This document shows, one piece after another, positions 1 to 11,738 of a stretch of 64,000 nt of DNA. The stretch comes from Ixodes scapularis (lineage: Eukaryota > Arthropoda > Arachnida > Ixodida > Ixodidae). The notes under the pieces were generated by a model that ran no database searches, was not told where the DNA came from, and worked only from the letters and a program-made list of their open reading frames with translations. The number at the start of each line of letters is the position of its first letter. The first letter of the stretch is position 1. The DNA lies in assembly GCF_016920785.2 (NCBI RefSeq), contig NW_024609837.1, positions 29,200,786-29,264,785 of the forward strand, read 5' to 3'. A program made the translations under genes and the position numbers.

Positions 1-915
1 AACTCTTGGATGAGGTCACCATAGTGCAACATATAATGATGCTTCGGCCTCAGTTTGACATCAGGAAAAAATGCTTTACGGTTGTGGATGTACGTCTGAA
101 CTAAGACCTTGAGGTAAGCAACCTGTGCGTATGTTATTTTAGGTGCCATTAGCAAGTCAACTAGTTCCATTAACTCAAGACTTAACTGCCACACAGAGTC
201 ACTTGGATCAATCACTTTATCCCCTACATACAGCGGCAGCAGCCGCAGGAATGTCCAGTTTTGCATGGCGTGGCCTGCAAGCTTATCACTCTTGCTGCTC
301 ACCTTACATGGCCTGTTTCTCAGGTCCCGTGCACTGTACTTCAGAGCCATAATCTTTATGTTTAAGTAGTCATAAGAAAACCACCCTTTGCGCACAAAGT
401 ACCTAATGAACAAGGGCAGATCATACTGAACTACACCTTCAAACATATCATGGCCAATACATGGTGGTAGGCCAGCTTGATATACGTGAAAGCTGCTTAG
501 CACGTTAAAAGGTGACTCGCACACAACACCATACATGCCACATCCTTCGTCGTCATGTGTAAAGCAAGTTTCATAGTTTTCCACAGACCTCCTTTCACCT
601 GTCAGGGTGGGGTCTTCATGAAATTGTGTACGAGTAACCAGGCAAAATCTGCAAAAATATGCAGACGTGCTAAAATTTTGCGTGAACCCACCAACTGCAT
701 GGCTCCCTAAATTATCCCCAACAATGAAGCACAGCTGCACTCTGTAAAGCTTCCCTTTGACCTCCAGACCCACACGTTCTAGGTAGCACAGATCATCAAT
801 CAACGGTTGAAGAATTTTCTTCAACCCAAACTCTTTTACATTTTTTTGAAGAGCAAGCAACACAAGCTGCATACTCTCAGTACGAGCCCTACAGTGTTGT
901 GGCAAATTACCGAGC

Positions 916-955
916 GTCAAATACACGCCCAATAAGTCAAATACACGCCCAAGTT
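916..955. repeat. 20-bp tandem duplication that shifts the zinc-finger gene's frame
   Basis: The 15-mer gtcaaatacacgccc occurs at 916-930 and again at 936-950, each followed by a similar aa-rich pentamer, so a 20-bp unit is present twice. Twenty is not a multiple of three. The minus-strand frame upstream therefore ends at a stop at 917-919, while the family-like reading continues in another frame from 915 down. Confidence 0.85.
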
Positions 956-1507
956 TCCCTTTGCAGACCCCAAGGGATTTGACAATTCAAATTCATCTTG
1001 ATATAAGATGACTTGTATAACATCGTCAGAGGACTGAAATTGTTTGCATATTGTGAAGTCAGTGAAACATTCATTGATTTCATTTGACCTATGAGGTTCC
1101 TGGGGCAAGTTGGACATCAACAGAACTATCAACTCATGCATAGGCACATAGTGGAAAAAAGAAGGGAAGTTCTGCTTGTTGGTACCAAGGTTAATCTGAA
1201 CTGGCTTTACGAGGTGAAAATGTTTCTTAAAGTACTTGTGTCTCAGGTACGATGATTTCAGACTACCTGATGTTACAATGTCAAGCTCATTGTTCTTAAA
1301 ATGACGAAGCACCAATTCTAGCGTATCACTAGGAAGGATTTTGGCAAGCTCTTTTTCCACGAGTTTCTGACTAAGCTTTTGGAGGTTGTCAACTTCGCTC
1401 ACAATATACTGTACAGTATCTGCAGGGATATGATGTTGGGCTTCTAATCGGAGGAAAAACAATGCTGCATTGTCTCTAAAAAGTTCATGATCTGAGACGT
1501 CACTTTG

Positions 1508-1660
1508 ATCACAGGGCTCTTCAGGGCTGCTTTCTTCGGCAATGTCCAGTACACCACTTGGGTCATGGGACTCTTCAGGGCTTTCCTCAGAAATGTCCAG
1601 CGGGGCACTTGGGTCATAGGGCCCTTCAGGATTTTCTTCAGCGATGTCCAGCGAGGCATG
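1508..1660 (-). repeat. Three 51-bp repeats coding an acidic linker
   Basis: The minus-strand protein has three consecutive 17-residue units beginning LDIAEENPEGPYDPS, LDISEESPEESHDPS and LDIAEESSPEEPCDQS. They sit between the zinc fingers and the C-terminal domain. Repeated acidic/proline linkers of this kind are usually disordered. Confidence 0.75.
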
Positions 1661-2126
1661 ATCTTCGGAGATGCGGGCTGTTGGATCGTCCTGTGCAGTA
1701 TGGCAGAGCTCCAAAGTGTCCTTCTGTGGGTGATGATAACGTGAAACATGCATTCTAAAGGCATTTCGCGTGCTGATCTTGCTGATGCACCCCGTGAAGG
1801 GGCACACAATGGGCTCTTTTCCCAACTTCAGGTGGCCAGATATTTGAGAGATCATCTTTGATCGTGTTGCTACTTGCTGGGTACATTTTGCTACTGGGCA
1901 TATTAACAGCCTGGTTTCCGATGACACCTGACTTTGTGTGCCCTGTTTAAATGGCTGATGAAAGTTGCATAGCTTCTGAATGTCGCACCACAGCTTGATG
2001 CAGGGCACAAAGCGCCACATGTTAAGCTACTGTGAAATCTGCAGTGGTTAAAATAGTTCACCAACGTGGAAAAACAACGTCCACAGATTCGACAGCGGTT
2101 CATCGAAGATTGATCCAAGTACAACC

Positions 2127-3581
2127 TGAAAAAAATAGAGCATTTTCAACTTAATGTGGGCGCAGATGGACGAGTTAATGTAGAACGCAAAATTCTTCAT
2201 TCTTCTACTACAGCTTGCAAGTGAAATAGTGCACAATTCTGGAGGTGATGCTTGGAATGAGCCTCTACATTATGCCTTCGATGCCCCAACCGGAGCGTTG
2301 TGCCATCCTCTCAATGCTGAGTCAAAGCTTCGAGGCCGAGTGCTCTGCCTCCGATTCAGAGGTCAACTTGGGCTGTCTCCTTGATCTACCGACAACAGCT
2401 TCAGTGACGTCATTAGTTCCATTCTTCAGTTTCTTCTTTTAGCTTCATTCTTCAAAAGCAAGGATGGGTAGTTCTCATTACTTCTTCAAATATAGGGGCC
2501 CCTACGGCGTAGTATATAACATTCTTCATTCTTCTACGTTGCCCAGATAGAGAAAATTAAACCTTATTTTTCGGCCTGCATTAAAAGCTACATGCCGAAA
2601 AGAACTAACTCTGTGCGAATGTGACGCTAGTGGCGGTGATAAAATGCGAAAACTTGGGCACACGATGTTACCTGGATGAAAACACCAAAACATAACAAAG
2701 ATTCTCTATGAGCTGTATGTCTTCCGAGGCTTAACATTCATCAAAGCGATAAAAATTGCGGGCGCCTGTGGCATTTATTTCACTAGAAATATGTGTTAGC
2801 CCAAAATATAACCTTGTTATCTTTCCTGCCACTTTACTTTGTTTTTTTATTGAAATATATGCTCTAGGCACCCACAATGCCTTTTCTTGGTTTGATGATC
2901 TTGTTCCTTTCTCTTCATGAATCCTTTGTTTCTACTCGCACGGTTTCCACCATGAACACTTACCAACTCGCCCAACTTTCCCAAGTGGACGCCTGCTAAT
3001 AAAGAGATTTTGTTCTTCGAATTTAGCTTTGGATTCAGGGATCTACTCTTAGAATTTTGCATTCTATCACCACCCATTCACACAGTTTCACTTCTCAGCG
3101 ATACATAGTCTATGTGAGCAAAAAAAAACTGCATTTTCTCTATCAAAACCTTCGGGTCAGATACCGTGCTGCTGATCCATGTTATGAACTGAAGCATGCT
3201 TATACAGTCGATCATGCTTTCATTTCTTGAAGCTTGTCTTGAATCATTTGAAGTGTTGGTTTTGATGCTGTTTGGTGATGTTCAGGAAAACCGTAGTCTC
3301 ATAAGTGACCAAGAAGTGATACAGTAGCAAAATGTCACACGTCTTGAGCTTTCATCTCGTCAGGGATAGAGCACAGAAAGGCATACAGCAAAGTGCCGGG
3401 GGAGCGCCCATCCCACTTTCACTGAAAACTGAGGTCCGGACAAATTGGGCAATTAACGTATAATTTTCAGAATTCCCAAATTTTGGAAATGTTAATAGTA
3501 GTCACTTGAACGAAGTGGGCGCCTCTGCGGTATTTTACAGTATGCAAAAAACATGGAGATATATGTAATAAATGTCAAATA
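2127..3581. other. AT-rich non-coding stretch
   Basis: Only short ORFs are present and none has recognisable motifs. This could be an intron or the 5' flank of the zinc-finger gene on minus. Nothing else was recognised. Confidence 0.5.
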
Positions 3582-3801
3582 CTGTAAACGACTTATTTTT
3601 CCCTGGCTCAATATTTCGCGATTTCGGTCAAGGCTGAAGTTTTGGAATAATCTGCGGGTTCTAATTTTAGCGATGCAGTGGGATCTCAATATAGATTCCT
3701 ATGTGTTTAGATTTTGCTGGCATCGTTCGTGGGACCTATTTTTCGCGAATTGTAGGCGATTCGCAAAAATTAGGTTCTTGCAAAAATTAAGGTGTTTACA
3801 G
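3582..3801. mobile_element. Short MITE-like element with CTGTAAAC termini
   Basis: The sequence starts CTGTAAACGACTTATTTTT and ends in the inverse complement of a related stretch, with GTTTACAG at 3794-3801. The first 8 bp of the ends are perfect inverted repeats and the likeness extends about 20 bp inward. The interior has several Ttcgcgaa/ttcgcaaaaa motifs and no coding capacity. No clear target duplication is visible, so the superfamily is open. Confidence 0.6.
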
Positions 3802-5142
3802 TTTAGGTGGTGTTTACTGGATGCCATATTTGAGGTAAATGCTCACAACACATGCTCAGAGGGCGTTTCCCGTCAGCTCTCGGGCAGTGACAAGAGAAGA
3901 AGGGAAGGAGAAACTCTCTTCTCACCGGGACTTTGCTTTGTATGTCCCAGACTTCCCCAGATGTCGCTATTCTCACTCTAGAAGATTATAGAAGATTAAC
4001 TTTCACTCAAAATTTGTACAAAAGCATCTTTCCCCTCTTTCCATTCCCTGGTGGTAAGAAAGCAGCAGCGAGCTCAGCTATGACCGCCAGTGAATACAAC
4101 CTATACCATTATAGAGCAGATATATCCATGCTTTTCAAATATTTGACTATGGACAAGCATGTTTAATTTCAGATGCATATTATTTCATGAAAACAAATTT
4201 CTGAAATTTCGTGAGTCGCTCGGGAGCAGAATACTTCAGAACTAAACAAAACCATGCAATTGGAGCAGCAATGTGCTGCCCAGTTGCCTGTGGTTCTGTC
4301 TGTTGACCAAAACACGTATTTAAGTAAGCTTAGTGAGAAACACACTGGAAAATCGCAGTAATCAACACAAGTCATAAATTTATATTTCAACATTTTTGCG
4401 ACTTTGTAGAAGCCACAAAAATGGGTATCATTTCGTTTTTATTTTTAATACTGAGTGTGGCCTTCGATGACCCACTGCTTAGCTTATATTTGATGGTTGT
4501 GTCAAAACCATAAAAAAATGGCATGTGACTACAGAGAAGAGAGTGAGCAAGACTCGAACCGGCCAGCTCTCGATCGGCGATTTTCAGGCGCAAAGAAAAA
4601 TTTTGAGCCAGAAATTGTGCTCTGAGTAGTTAGGCTCTCATATGTCATGTACAAATAAAAACCTTGGCGAGCATCAATACCCTGTCAGAGTACCTTCAAG
4701 AATTGGCGTAGTACTAACTGCCCATCACTCAGATAAAAGCCAGCTTCCCGGGACAAATTTCTGGAAGTAAGAGCTGACTATTTCTCCCTTTTTCTCTGCT
4801 TCAAAAAGCTCTCTATCTTTTCAGTATGATGCACCCGCAGTGCCCAAGCATGTCAGCGGAAACCAGCTCACAAACTGGACATGAGCACAACATTATTCTG
4901 ATGCTAGCATTCATCAACAATTTTTGAACAAACACTTATATTTGCTTTCTCGGCCAATGAGTACCATGACAGACATTTTTCAGAGCCATGCCTCGTCTAT
5001 ATATGATTACAACAAGTTCGATGGTATGTATAAAAAGCATAGTGGAAGCAACCAACAGTGTCAAATTTGACAGTCTGGGATTACTCTTATTTTCGTCGAT
5101 GACAGCAAAATTAGAGTGACCAGTCTAGGACACTGAGCAGGA
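3802..5142. other. Non-coding stretch without recognised features
   Basis: It contains short ORFs only, with mixed AT-rich sequence and no long repeat or gene signature that I can support. Confidence 0.45.
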
Positions 5143-5335
5143 GGCCATGTTTGACAAATGTTTTGCTGCTCCTAAAAATAAACGAAGTGACGGAACTGAC
5201 GATATGGCGTCCGATTGGTTACAGGGTCAAAGGTCAGAAGTTCTCTTTCGTTATTTGAGCCTCTAGCCAATCAAACGTGATATTGTCTCTTCCGTTTCTT
5301 TTTAGGAGAAACAAAACATTTGTCGAACATAGCAC
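5143..5335. mobile_element. Foldback MITE (near-complete palindrome)
   Basis: The left arm at about 5143-5222 (gccatgtttgacaaatgttt and on) is the inverse complement of the right arm at about 5258-5335 (reading inward from gtgctatgttcgacaaatg). Likeness runs along almost the whole arm, including gacgatat...gattggtt against gacaatat...gattggct. Only about 35 bp form the loop. There is no coding capacity. The target duplication is unclear. Confidence 0.75.
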
Positions 5336-5621
5336 CCTAGGTCAGCAAGAAGGCTGTCACAGCAGCTCAACATTTATCGACGACTGCATCGGGCGCAAGG
5401 AACACGGAGGCTAACCTTGCTAAAACACCTAGATGTTTTTGTTAGTTTTGCAAGGGGCGTCAAAGCACCAGTGCACGAAGTGGTGCAAGCGCCAGTGCAG
5501 TACTTCAAAGCAAACGGCAGTGAAGCCCTGAAATAAAAGGCACTTGGAAGTGAACGGCAGCACAGCACTCGCTCATAGCACGTGTTTCTCGCGTTCGTGC
5601 GACCATCGTTGTTGGCACGGG

Positions 5622-5662
5622 AAACTGCAAGATGCGGCACGCCGTGCCGCGTCTTGCAGTTT
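5622..5662. repeat. Hairpin with 20-bp arms
   Basis: aaactgcaagatgcggcacg at 5622-5641 pairs with 5643-5662, with one mismatch in 20 and a 1-nt centre. It stands in a GC-rich stretch (5.4-5.8 kb) with no supported gene. Confidence 0.8.
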
Positions 5663-5937
5663 CTTGAACAGACGTGACCTGACGAGAGCTCCCAAACCTC
5701 CTCTTTGCCCACGCGCTTCTCGTCGCCAGCTCGCCAGCGGGGATCCGACGTCAGCAAGCGCCAGTTCACCCATGCATTCTGATTGGCTTGCGGCGAGCGA
5801 AAGTTATTTTTTTTCGGCGTTCAAAATTGGTCTTAGAGCGATTTTGCTCTCTGCCGGAAATCCTGCCTGCTTTTGTCGCCCGGCATCAGAATTCTCCTGA
5901 ATCTGGCCACCGGTTCGCAAGTCTGAACGAGGCTGAG

Positions 5938-6413
5938 ACCCGCTTCAGACGGGGCAAATTTTCCAGCAATTTTGAGGTTGCTGGCGGGTTGTTTCCTAGC
6001 TTTCCCTAGATCAACACGAATTGCTGAGATCAAGTTTGGCTCGAAATGGACGAACAACTCTAACAACTCTAAGACGTTTGAAGCGGCAGCGGCCAATCAG
6101 GGACGCAATATTTTCATGCGACACCTCTGTGGTGGTGGTGATGACAGCTATAGGCTTTGTTCTGATTTGAAATAGATCGTTTCTGGAAATAAACCTTTCA
6201 GAAAGATGAGTTAGTATTCTCAATGCCATTCAAAGATATAAAAACACGTTTTTAGCGCGTAGCTGTGCATCTAAATAGTGCAAGAAAAATCAAATTGCAT
6301 GATGAGGATGACAAGTCGTAGCAATTCGGTTGCCGCGTGTGAACAAGGGTGGCCCGTGTTGCTGGTGTTGCGACGTCAAGTTGCTGGGTGAAATTGCCCC
6401 GTCTGAAGCGGGA
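5938..6413. repeat. Inverted-repeat element with CCCGCTTCAGACGGGGCAA arms
   Basis: The 19-mer cccgcttcagacggggcaa starts near 5939 and recurs inverted at about 6394-6412. Partial likeness runs on for another 20-25 bp in both arms. The interior carries GC-rich, then AT-rich non-coding sequence. A decayed DNA transposon is the likeliest reading. The outer ends are not resolved and may extend past both arms. Confidence 0.5.
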
Positions 6414-8399
6414 ATGTTCCGAGTGGCTTGCGAGGACGAACATTGAGACTAAACACGACCTCCCGCAGTTGAAGCAAATGGCCCTCGGCCTGTGAGGTTC
6501 AAATACGAGTGCCAAGCCGCTAGCCGGTATACCTTTAGCAGGCATGAATTCTGTAAAACACCGCCTAGCTAGGTGCCACCAAGCCGCCACCCGATAGAAC
6601 TCCTTGATACACTCACCAAATGCCTCGCTCGGCCCTCGCTGCCTCTGGTGGGACCTTTGCCTCTGCAGGACTTCCTTGCCGAAAGCTCGAGGTTCATTCA
6701 ACGCACGGAGCACGTGTGCGACGAAGAGCCACCACACGTTCCTTTTTTGATACACGCTGCCTGCACACACAAGAACACGTCATACGCTCCGAAAAAAGGA
6801 TGGAAAACGTAAGACGGATGGGCGAGCACTTACCGATTAACTTCACGGTTGGTTCGATGGGCACGGCACGCCGGTACACGGGTGACTCTTTTCAAAAACG
6901 TTCTTCGGCAGTGGGGTTTTCGAAAGCTCGAAAGTACGGCGTACGGCTAAAGTTCACTTTAGTTCGGCCAACTCTCGAAAGTACCTCAGTTTTTTTGTAT
7001 GTTTTGTTACGATGGCGATGGCGATACCGGCGATACAACGTGGACGTGCATGTAGTCGACTTAAATTCAAACTGTCAAATACCAGATATTTAAAAAATAT
7101 TATAAATATTTGTAATAAAAATTAAGCAGCATTACATGTAAACAATGTGTTGGAGCTGGTTGGAGGTTTTTGAGCACCTTTGTGTACCAAACTAAAGCTC
7201 GGCTTCTTTCAACTTTCAACATGGCGGCGAACATTGTCCCGCGTCCCATCTCCCATGCCTCTGTAGGGAATGCGTCTCATCAGCGGTCCCGTTTACCGTA
7301 CTCGACCTATTTGACGTGTATTGGTTCTCCTGTATCCATCTACTGCAATCAAGATCAGCCACAATTATGCTGTACAGATATGGTGTGCCCGTCAGCGGGA
7401 ATATCCAATCTCGTTACAAGCAAGGCCTAGGGTTGCTCAGACGTCGTTGACATCCACGAACCGCGTCTGCCAGCCTTACGTTGTTTGGTTGGCTTCTTTA
7501 CCCGTACCGGCGGCGGATCCCCAGCCCTGGCCCCAGCCCTGCCTGACCTAGCTCGTGCAAAACAATCTACGTTCATGCGGCCTCTTTGGAATGCGTTCTT
7601 TACGATAGGTGACTATTGAAGCGTCGGTTGCCTCCATTCACTGAAGTAGTCTTCGATGTCAACGCTCTTACCTTCACAGTGTCCGGATGGTCATTCTACA
7701 GGCGACGCTGCGAGACGCAAGCCTTTTCCGTTGTTTCAACTCGCAGTGTGATTCTTAAAATGGCCACTTTATCACGTTTAAGATGCTGCACCTTCACTCT
7801 ATCTCCGAGATGCATCCCAAGACAGTTCTAGTGGTGTGTAAAACGTGGATGCAGGATTCGGCTTATGGCCGTCACCTTGTCGAGTGATACTGCGGAGCAC
7901 TGTTTCCAGAAAGGATCGTGATAACTGGAAGTGTGCTCGTCGTGATACCGTTTCGATTACCCTTTCGGCGACGCCGTGACCTGGAACCTCCCACAAGCAT
8001 GTCAAAGTGCTGCGATGCTGTGCTTACTGCCTGGCTGCCGTGGAAGCTGAATCATACGACTTGTCCAGCGACGCGCTGGTGCTCTTTAACAACTGACTTA
8101 AATGTGTGCGTACTAGAAGTCTTTCTAAGTTGTACCACTTGCTGTGTGGTATATACCATGGAACTATTCCCAGAGTGGCCTAAGTGCTCGACAATTCAAG
8201 GAGGCAGTCTGCTCAGTCAAAGTGTCTTCAACATCTGTCTTAATTATGGTAATGCCTCCCTGCAACTGCTGTTACGGACGACCTGATACTAGTGGTGCTA
8301 ATCAACTTGCGCTTTTCTTCGGCAGCCAAGCTCACCCCAGATCTCTTGCTGCTGTGACATTATACGTGATCGGCCCTCCTTTAATTCCCCACAAAATGG
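6414..8399. other. Non-coding stretch upstream of the truncated gypsy element
   Basis: It holds only short ORFs on both strands. Part of it (7200-8390) is evenly mixed in composition and could be a decayed exon series or an old element. I could not assign it, and no catalytic or structural motif was seen. Confidence 0.4.
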
Positions 8400-8440
8400 A
8401 TCGGCGGCCGGGGCGTCGGGGCGGCCGGGGCGGCCGGGGC
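8400..8440. repeat. GC-rich simple repeat at the broken gypsy edge
   Basis: Reiterated ggccggggcg/gggcggcc units code Gly/Arg in every frame. The stretch ends exactly where retroelement likeness begins, so it marks the truncation point of the gypsy element. Confidence 0.7.
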
Positions 8441-10573
8441 GCTAGACTCGACGCCGTCCTCAAGAGACTCCAGCAGTCTTGCGTCACCCTTAACGCCTCC
8501 AAGTGTAAGTTTGGTGTGTCGTCCGTCAAGTTCCTGGGGGTGATCGTCAGTGCCAAAGGCATCGCACCTGACCCAGACAAGGTTTCCGCCATCACGAATA
8601 TGCGACCTCCGACGGATGTACATGGGATGCGACGCCTCCTGGGCCTTCTGAACCACGTTGGACGATTCTTGCCGAATGTGTCGGCCACGACTGCTCCGAT
8701 CAGACTCCTCCTCAACAAGGATACAGTATGGACCTGGGGATCAGCCCAAGCTTCCGCCTTCGAGTCGCTGAAGAAGATGGTGGCCTCCAGCTCTTGCGTC
8801 GCCCGCTACAACCACGAGTACCCCACGACTGTATCTGCTGATGCCAGCTCGTACGGCCTCGGCGCCGTACTCCTACAGGAGCAACCGTCAGGGGAACGCC
8901 GAGCGGTCGCGTTTGCATCGCGTGCCTTGACAGCCGCTGAAGAACGGTACAGTCAGATAGAAAAAGAAGCGCTCGGAGTCTCGTGGGCAGTGCAGCGCTT
9001 TGAAGAGTTTTTGCGTGGCCTCAGCTTCACTGTGGAGACTGATCACCAGCCACTCGTCAGGTTGTTAGGCACTGCCGACCTCGACCTTATGCCTCCCCGC
9101 ATCCAGCGTTTCCGCATTAGACTTCTGCGGTACCAGTTTTCAGTACGGTACGTTCCGGGGAAGTACCTGGCCACTGCTGACACGCTGTCACGGGATCCCG
9201 AAGGATCCTCTCTAACTGCCTCTTCCACCGACAGTGTCGAGCTCTTTGTGTCGCAAGTCGTGACAGCCCTTCCTTCGACTCTGGCGGTGCGCCTCGACGA
9301 CTTCAGAAGGCATCAAGCGTCAGATGCCGAGTGCCCCGCGCTGAGGGTCTACTGCACTAGAGGTTGGCCAAGACGAGATAGACGCCCCTTGAATATGACC
9401 AGTTACTGGGACCACCGGGGCGACTTCTCCATTTGCGAAGACCTGCTGCTCATGGGTGGACGGCTCGTCGTGCCTTTGCTGCTGCGCAAGGACATTGTGG
9501 GCCTGCTCCACGACGGACACCAAGGTGTGAACCGGTGTCTGGCCCTAGCCAAAGACTCCGTGTGGTGGCCGGACCTCAAGAACCAGGTCAAGACTGCCGT
9601 TGAAAACTGTACTGCGTGTGCAAGCACCCGAGTTCAGCGTTGCGAACCCATGCTTGCCACGGAAACCCCTTAAGTGCCATGGGAGCGGGTTGCTGCTGAC
9701 TTGTTCTGCTTAGATGGCCAGGACTTCCTTCTCGTTGTGGACTACCGTTCGAGGTACCCCGAGGTCATAACGCTCCGGTCGACGTCTGCGGATGCAGTCA
9801 TCTGTGCCATCAAGAGCATTTTCGCGCGGCATGGCATTCCACAGACCTTCTTCAGTGACAACGGGCCGCAGTTTGCCTGCAAAGCGTTCCGGGACTTCGC
9901 GAAATCCTACGGATTCACACACCTCACGAGTAGTCCTCGCTACCCTCAATCGAATGGTGAGGCTGAGAGGATGGTCCGCACAATCAAAGAACTGTTACGG
10001 AAAGCGGAGGACCCCTTCCTGGCACTGCTAGCGTACCGGAACACTCCCGGTGTGTCGGGATACAGCCCGGCCCAGCTCCTGATGGGACGTTCTCTACGAA
10101 CACGCCTACCCGTCACCGCCGCGAGCCTGGTTCCGGATTGGCCTCAAGTCAAGGACTTTAACGAGCGCGACGCTGCCCAGCGTCGTAGACAGCAAAAAGA
10201 CTTCAATTCTCGCCACAGTACGCGGGATCTTCGCCCTCTCCAAGACGGGGAGGAAGTGGGGGTACAACACGCCCAGTCCACAGCGACGGTTCTGAGTCCT
10301 GCTCAGAGGCCACGGTCGTATGTCGTCCAGACGCCCAGCGGTGTTCTCGTGCGAAACCGCAGACACCTCGTCCCCTGCAGCAGCCCTCCATCTTCTGCAA
10401 CTCCTCAAACAACTGACGAATCGGCAGCTCTGCAGCAGGCTTCCGAGGACAGCGACAGCGGCGGAGCACCTCTTGCATCTCTGCGAGCACCTCCAGCTTC
10501 TCCAGGGACTTCACGACCGCGCTACTCCCGTTATGGACGTCGTGTGATTATCCCTAAACGACTGAACTTGTAG
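8441..10573 (+). pseudogene. pol: Ty3/gypsy (mag-like) pol, 3' half: RT thumb, RNase H, integrase
   Basis: This is the replication enzyme of an LTR retrotransposon, 5'-truncated. Gag, protease and the RT fingers/palm with the catalytic YVDD motif are missing. The frame opens with the RT connection (LNASKCKFGV, KFLGVIVSAKGI), then RNase H (VSADASSYGLGAVLLQE, TDHQPLVRLL, the catalytic acids present). The integrase zinc site (HDGHQGVNR...CTACAS) follows, then the catalytic core with D in VAADLF, D in FFSDNGPQF and E in SNGEAERM. The tail has a basic, Ser-rich end (RNRRHLVPCSS). One in-frame TAA at 9671-9673 splits it between the zinc site and the core; otherwise the frame is open. Its last 280 bp (from 10294) start the tandem unit repeated downstream. 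The mag-like label is from memory of tick elements. Confidence 0.85.
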
Positions 10574-10758
10574 GGCATGTTCTTTTTGTTCTGCTGTGCA
10601 TAGAGCAGGACTATACTGAGCATATTTCTGTTGCTCTTGTGTATTTAGGCGTTGCTTCTCTTTACGGACTGGGGTGCGTAAAGTCTGCCAAAGGTTTCAT
10701 CGTAAGGCTTTCTTTTAAGCTTCTAAGTTTCGTAAGCATAGGGCTCCCGAAGGGGGGA

Positions 10759-10964
10759 TGTAGAGGACGCTACTGTAGCGACAGAACAACTATGAATCGT
10801 GGCGCCACCTTCGGGTTCTGCAATGGTGTATTTAAACAATGTGCGGAATAAACCGGGGGCTTTTTTCTCAACCGAACCACGTGGCTGGCGGGTCCACTCA
10901 CTCTCGGCCGCCTCGGCCGCTCGCGCCTGATCCTTGCGCGCTCGAGCCTTCTTCAGGTGGTGCA
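10759..10964 (+). repeat. 3' LTR of the mag-like gypsy element (unit A)
   Basis: A purine tract, gaaggggggat, ends just before TGTAGAGGACGC, the expected start of a 3' LTR. An AATAAA-type signal lies near 10847. The end is set at the first ...tgca before 10965 and is uncertain because the 5' LTR is absent. Related copies begin units B (37003) and C (55792). Confidence 0.6.
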
Positions 10965-11556
10965 GCATGTGTCAGCGTGGCCTCAATTGATTTACTGGAC
11001 AAGGAGCGTGCATTCCTCAATGACGCGGCCTGGCACCGGGTTGGCTAGTGGTGGAGCAAAATCAGAAACTCGGATGGTATAAAAGTGTCGTTTCACGTAA
11101 TAAAATCAGTTGTTAGTAGCGCACTGTGCTGTCTGTTTCTCGCCTCTTTGTCCCTGTTGTTTGAGCGCTAAAATGTATTCCAAATTCCAAAACCAACTAG
11201 CCCAACAATTTACTCGACCGAGGTAAGAATTGTATCCACTGGTAGCCCTACCGGTCCGTGTCCTTGTAAGGTGAACGTTCCCACAAAGGGGCGAAGATTG
11301 CGGAGCTGGTCAGGGGCGATCGCAGAGCTGCAAAAACACGTCCGAACGGGGCGCGTGACTTCGTCTTTTTTCTCAGAAATGTATAAGAACCCCCAGGCAG
11401 CACAAGGTGTTAGGCCAATGTTGGAAGAGCATTGGCAAAAAAAGCTCCAATGATAATCCACTTTAATCAATCTACTCCCAATATTGTCTATGCCATTATA
11501 TAGAATCTTCAGTGATGGCCCAGCTTCTCCAATGACCCACCAATATTGGAAGCACA
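10965..11556. other. Unit backbone after the LTR: TATA-like promoter, no gene
   Basis: tataaaag stands at 11078-11085 about 20 bp before an aataaaatc motif. Only short ORFs follow. From about 11395 ccaat/attgg motifs begin. Matches lie at 37209-37800 and 61696-62543. It may be the 5' part of an unrecognised element. Confidence 0.4.
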
Positions 11557-11738
11557 TTGGCATGAAATGGGCAATCTTGGTCTGTCAGTTCTATTCGCTT
11601 GCGAATATTGGATGAACACTGGACAAACATGGGCAATGTTGGCCTGACAGTTACATTGGCTTGCGAAAATTGGATGAACACTGGTATAAAATGGGCAATC
11701 TTGGACTGTCAGTTCCATTGGCTTGCGAATATTTGATG
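11557..11738. repeat. 62-bp minisatellite, about three copies (unit A)
   Basis: gcttgcgaatattggatgaa-type units start at 11597, 11659 and 11721, exactly 62 bp apart, after a partial unit. Each contains a gggcaatnttgg core and a gacagttacattgg-like end. Confidence 0.85.

Larger units (their letters stand above)
1..2103 (-). pseudogene. C2H2 zinc-finger protein of a multicopy animal family; broken and cut by the window edge
   Basis: Function is unknown; the N-terminus is built to bind nucleic acid. Reading minus from ATG 2101-2103 there is MNRCRICGRCF, then Cys/His clusters to about 1745 that look like four zinc fingers (last CPFTGCISKIST...HVSRYHH). An acidic repeat linker (1508-1660) and a long domain with YVPMHELIVLL and NPLGSAKGNLGVYLT follow. 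The frame after 915 stays open to position 1 (for example IGHDMFEGVVQYDLPLFIRY), so the 3' end lies outside. A pyrimidine-rich stretch ending in cag at about 2127 looks like a splice acceptor, so an upstream non-coding exon is possible. Two lesions break the frame: one near 1930-1945, between fingers two and three, and a 20-bp tandem duplication at 916-955. I recall similar uncharacterised multicopy proteins in ticks, fish and cnidarians, but that family link is from memory. An alternative is that the first lesion is an assembly error. Confidence 0.7.

Noticed and set aside
5374..6812. Several 60-170-residue ORFs on both strands in the GC-rich 5.4-6.8 kb stretch
   Set aside because: They overlap in many frames, lack domains, and cover inverted-repeat element sequence. 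This is the expected by-product of high GC.
10965..11560. The LTR of the mag-like element extending to about 11,150, because of a second aataaa and a TATA-like box
   Set aside because: Without the 5' LTR the end cannot be fixed. The tgca end near 10964 is the first plausible one, and the later motifs may belong to another element.
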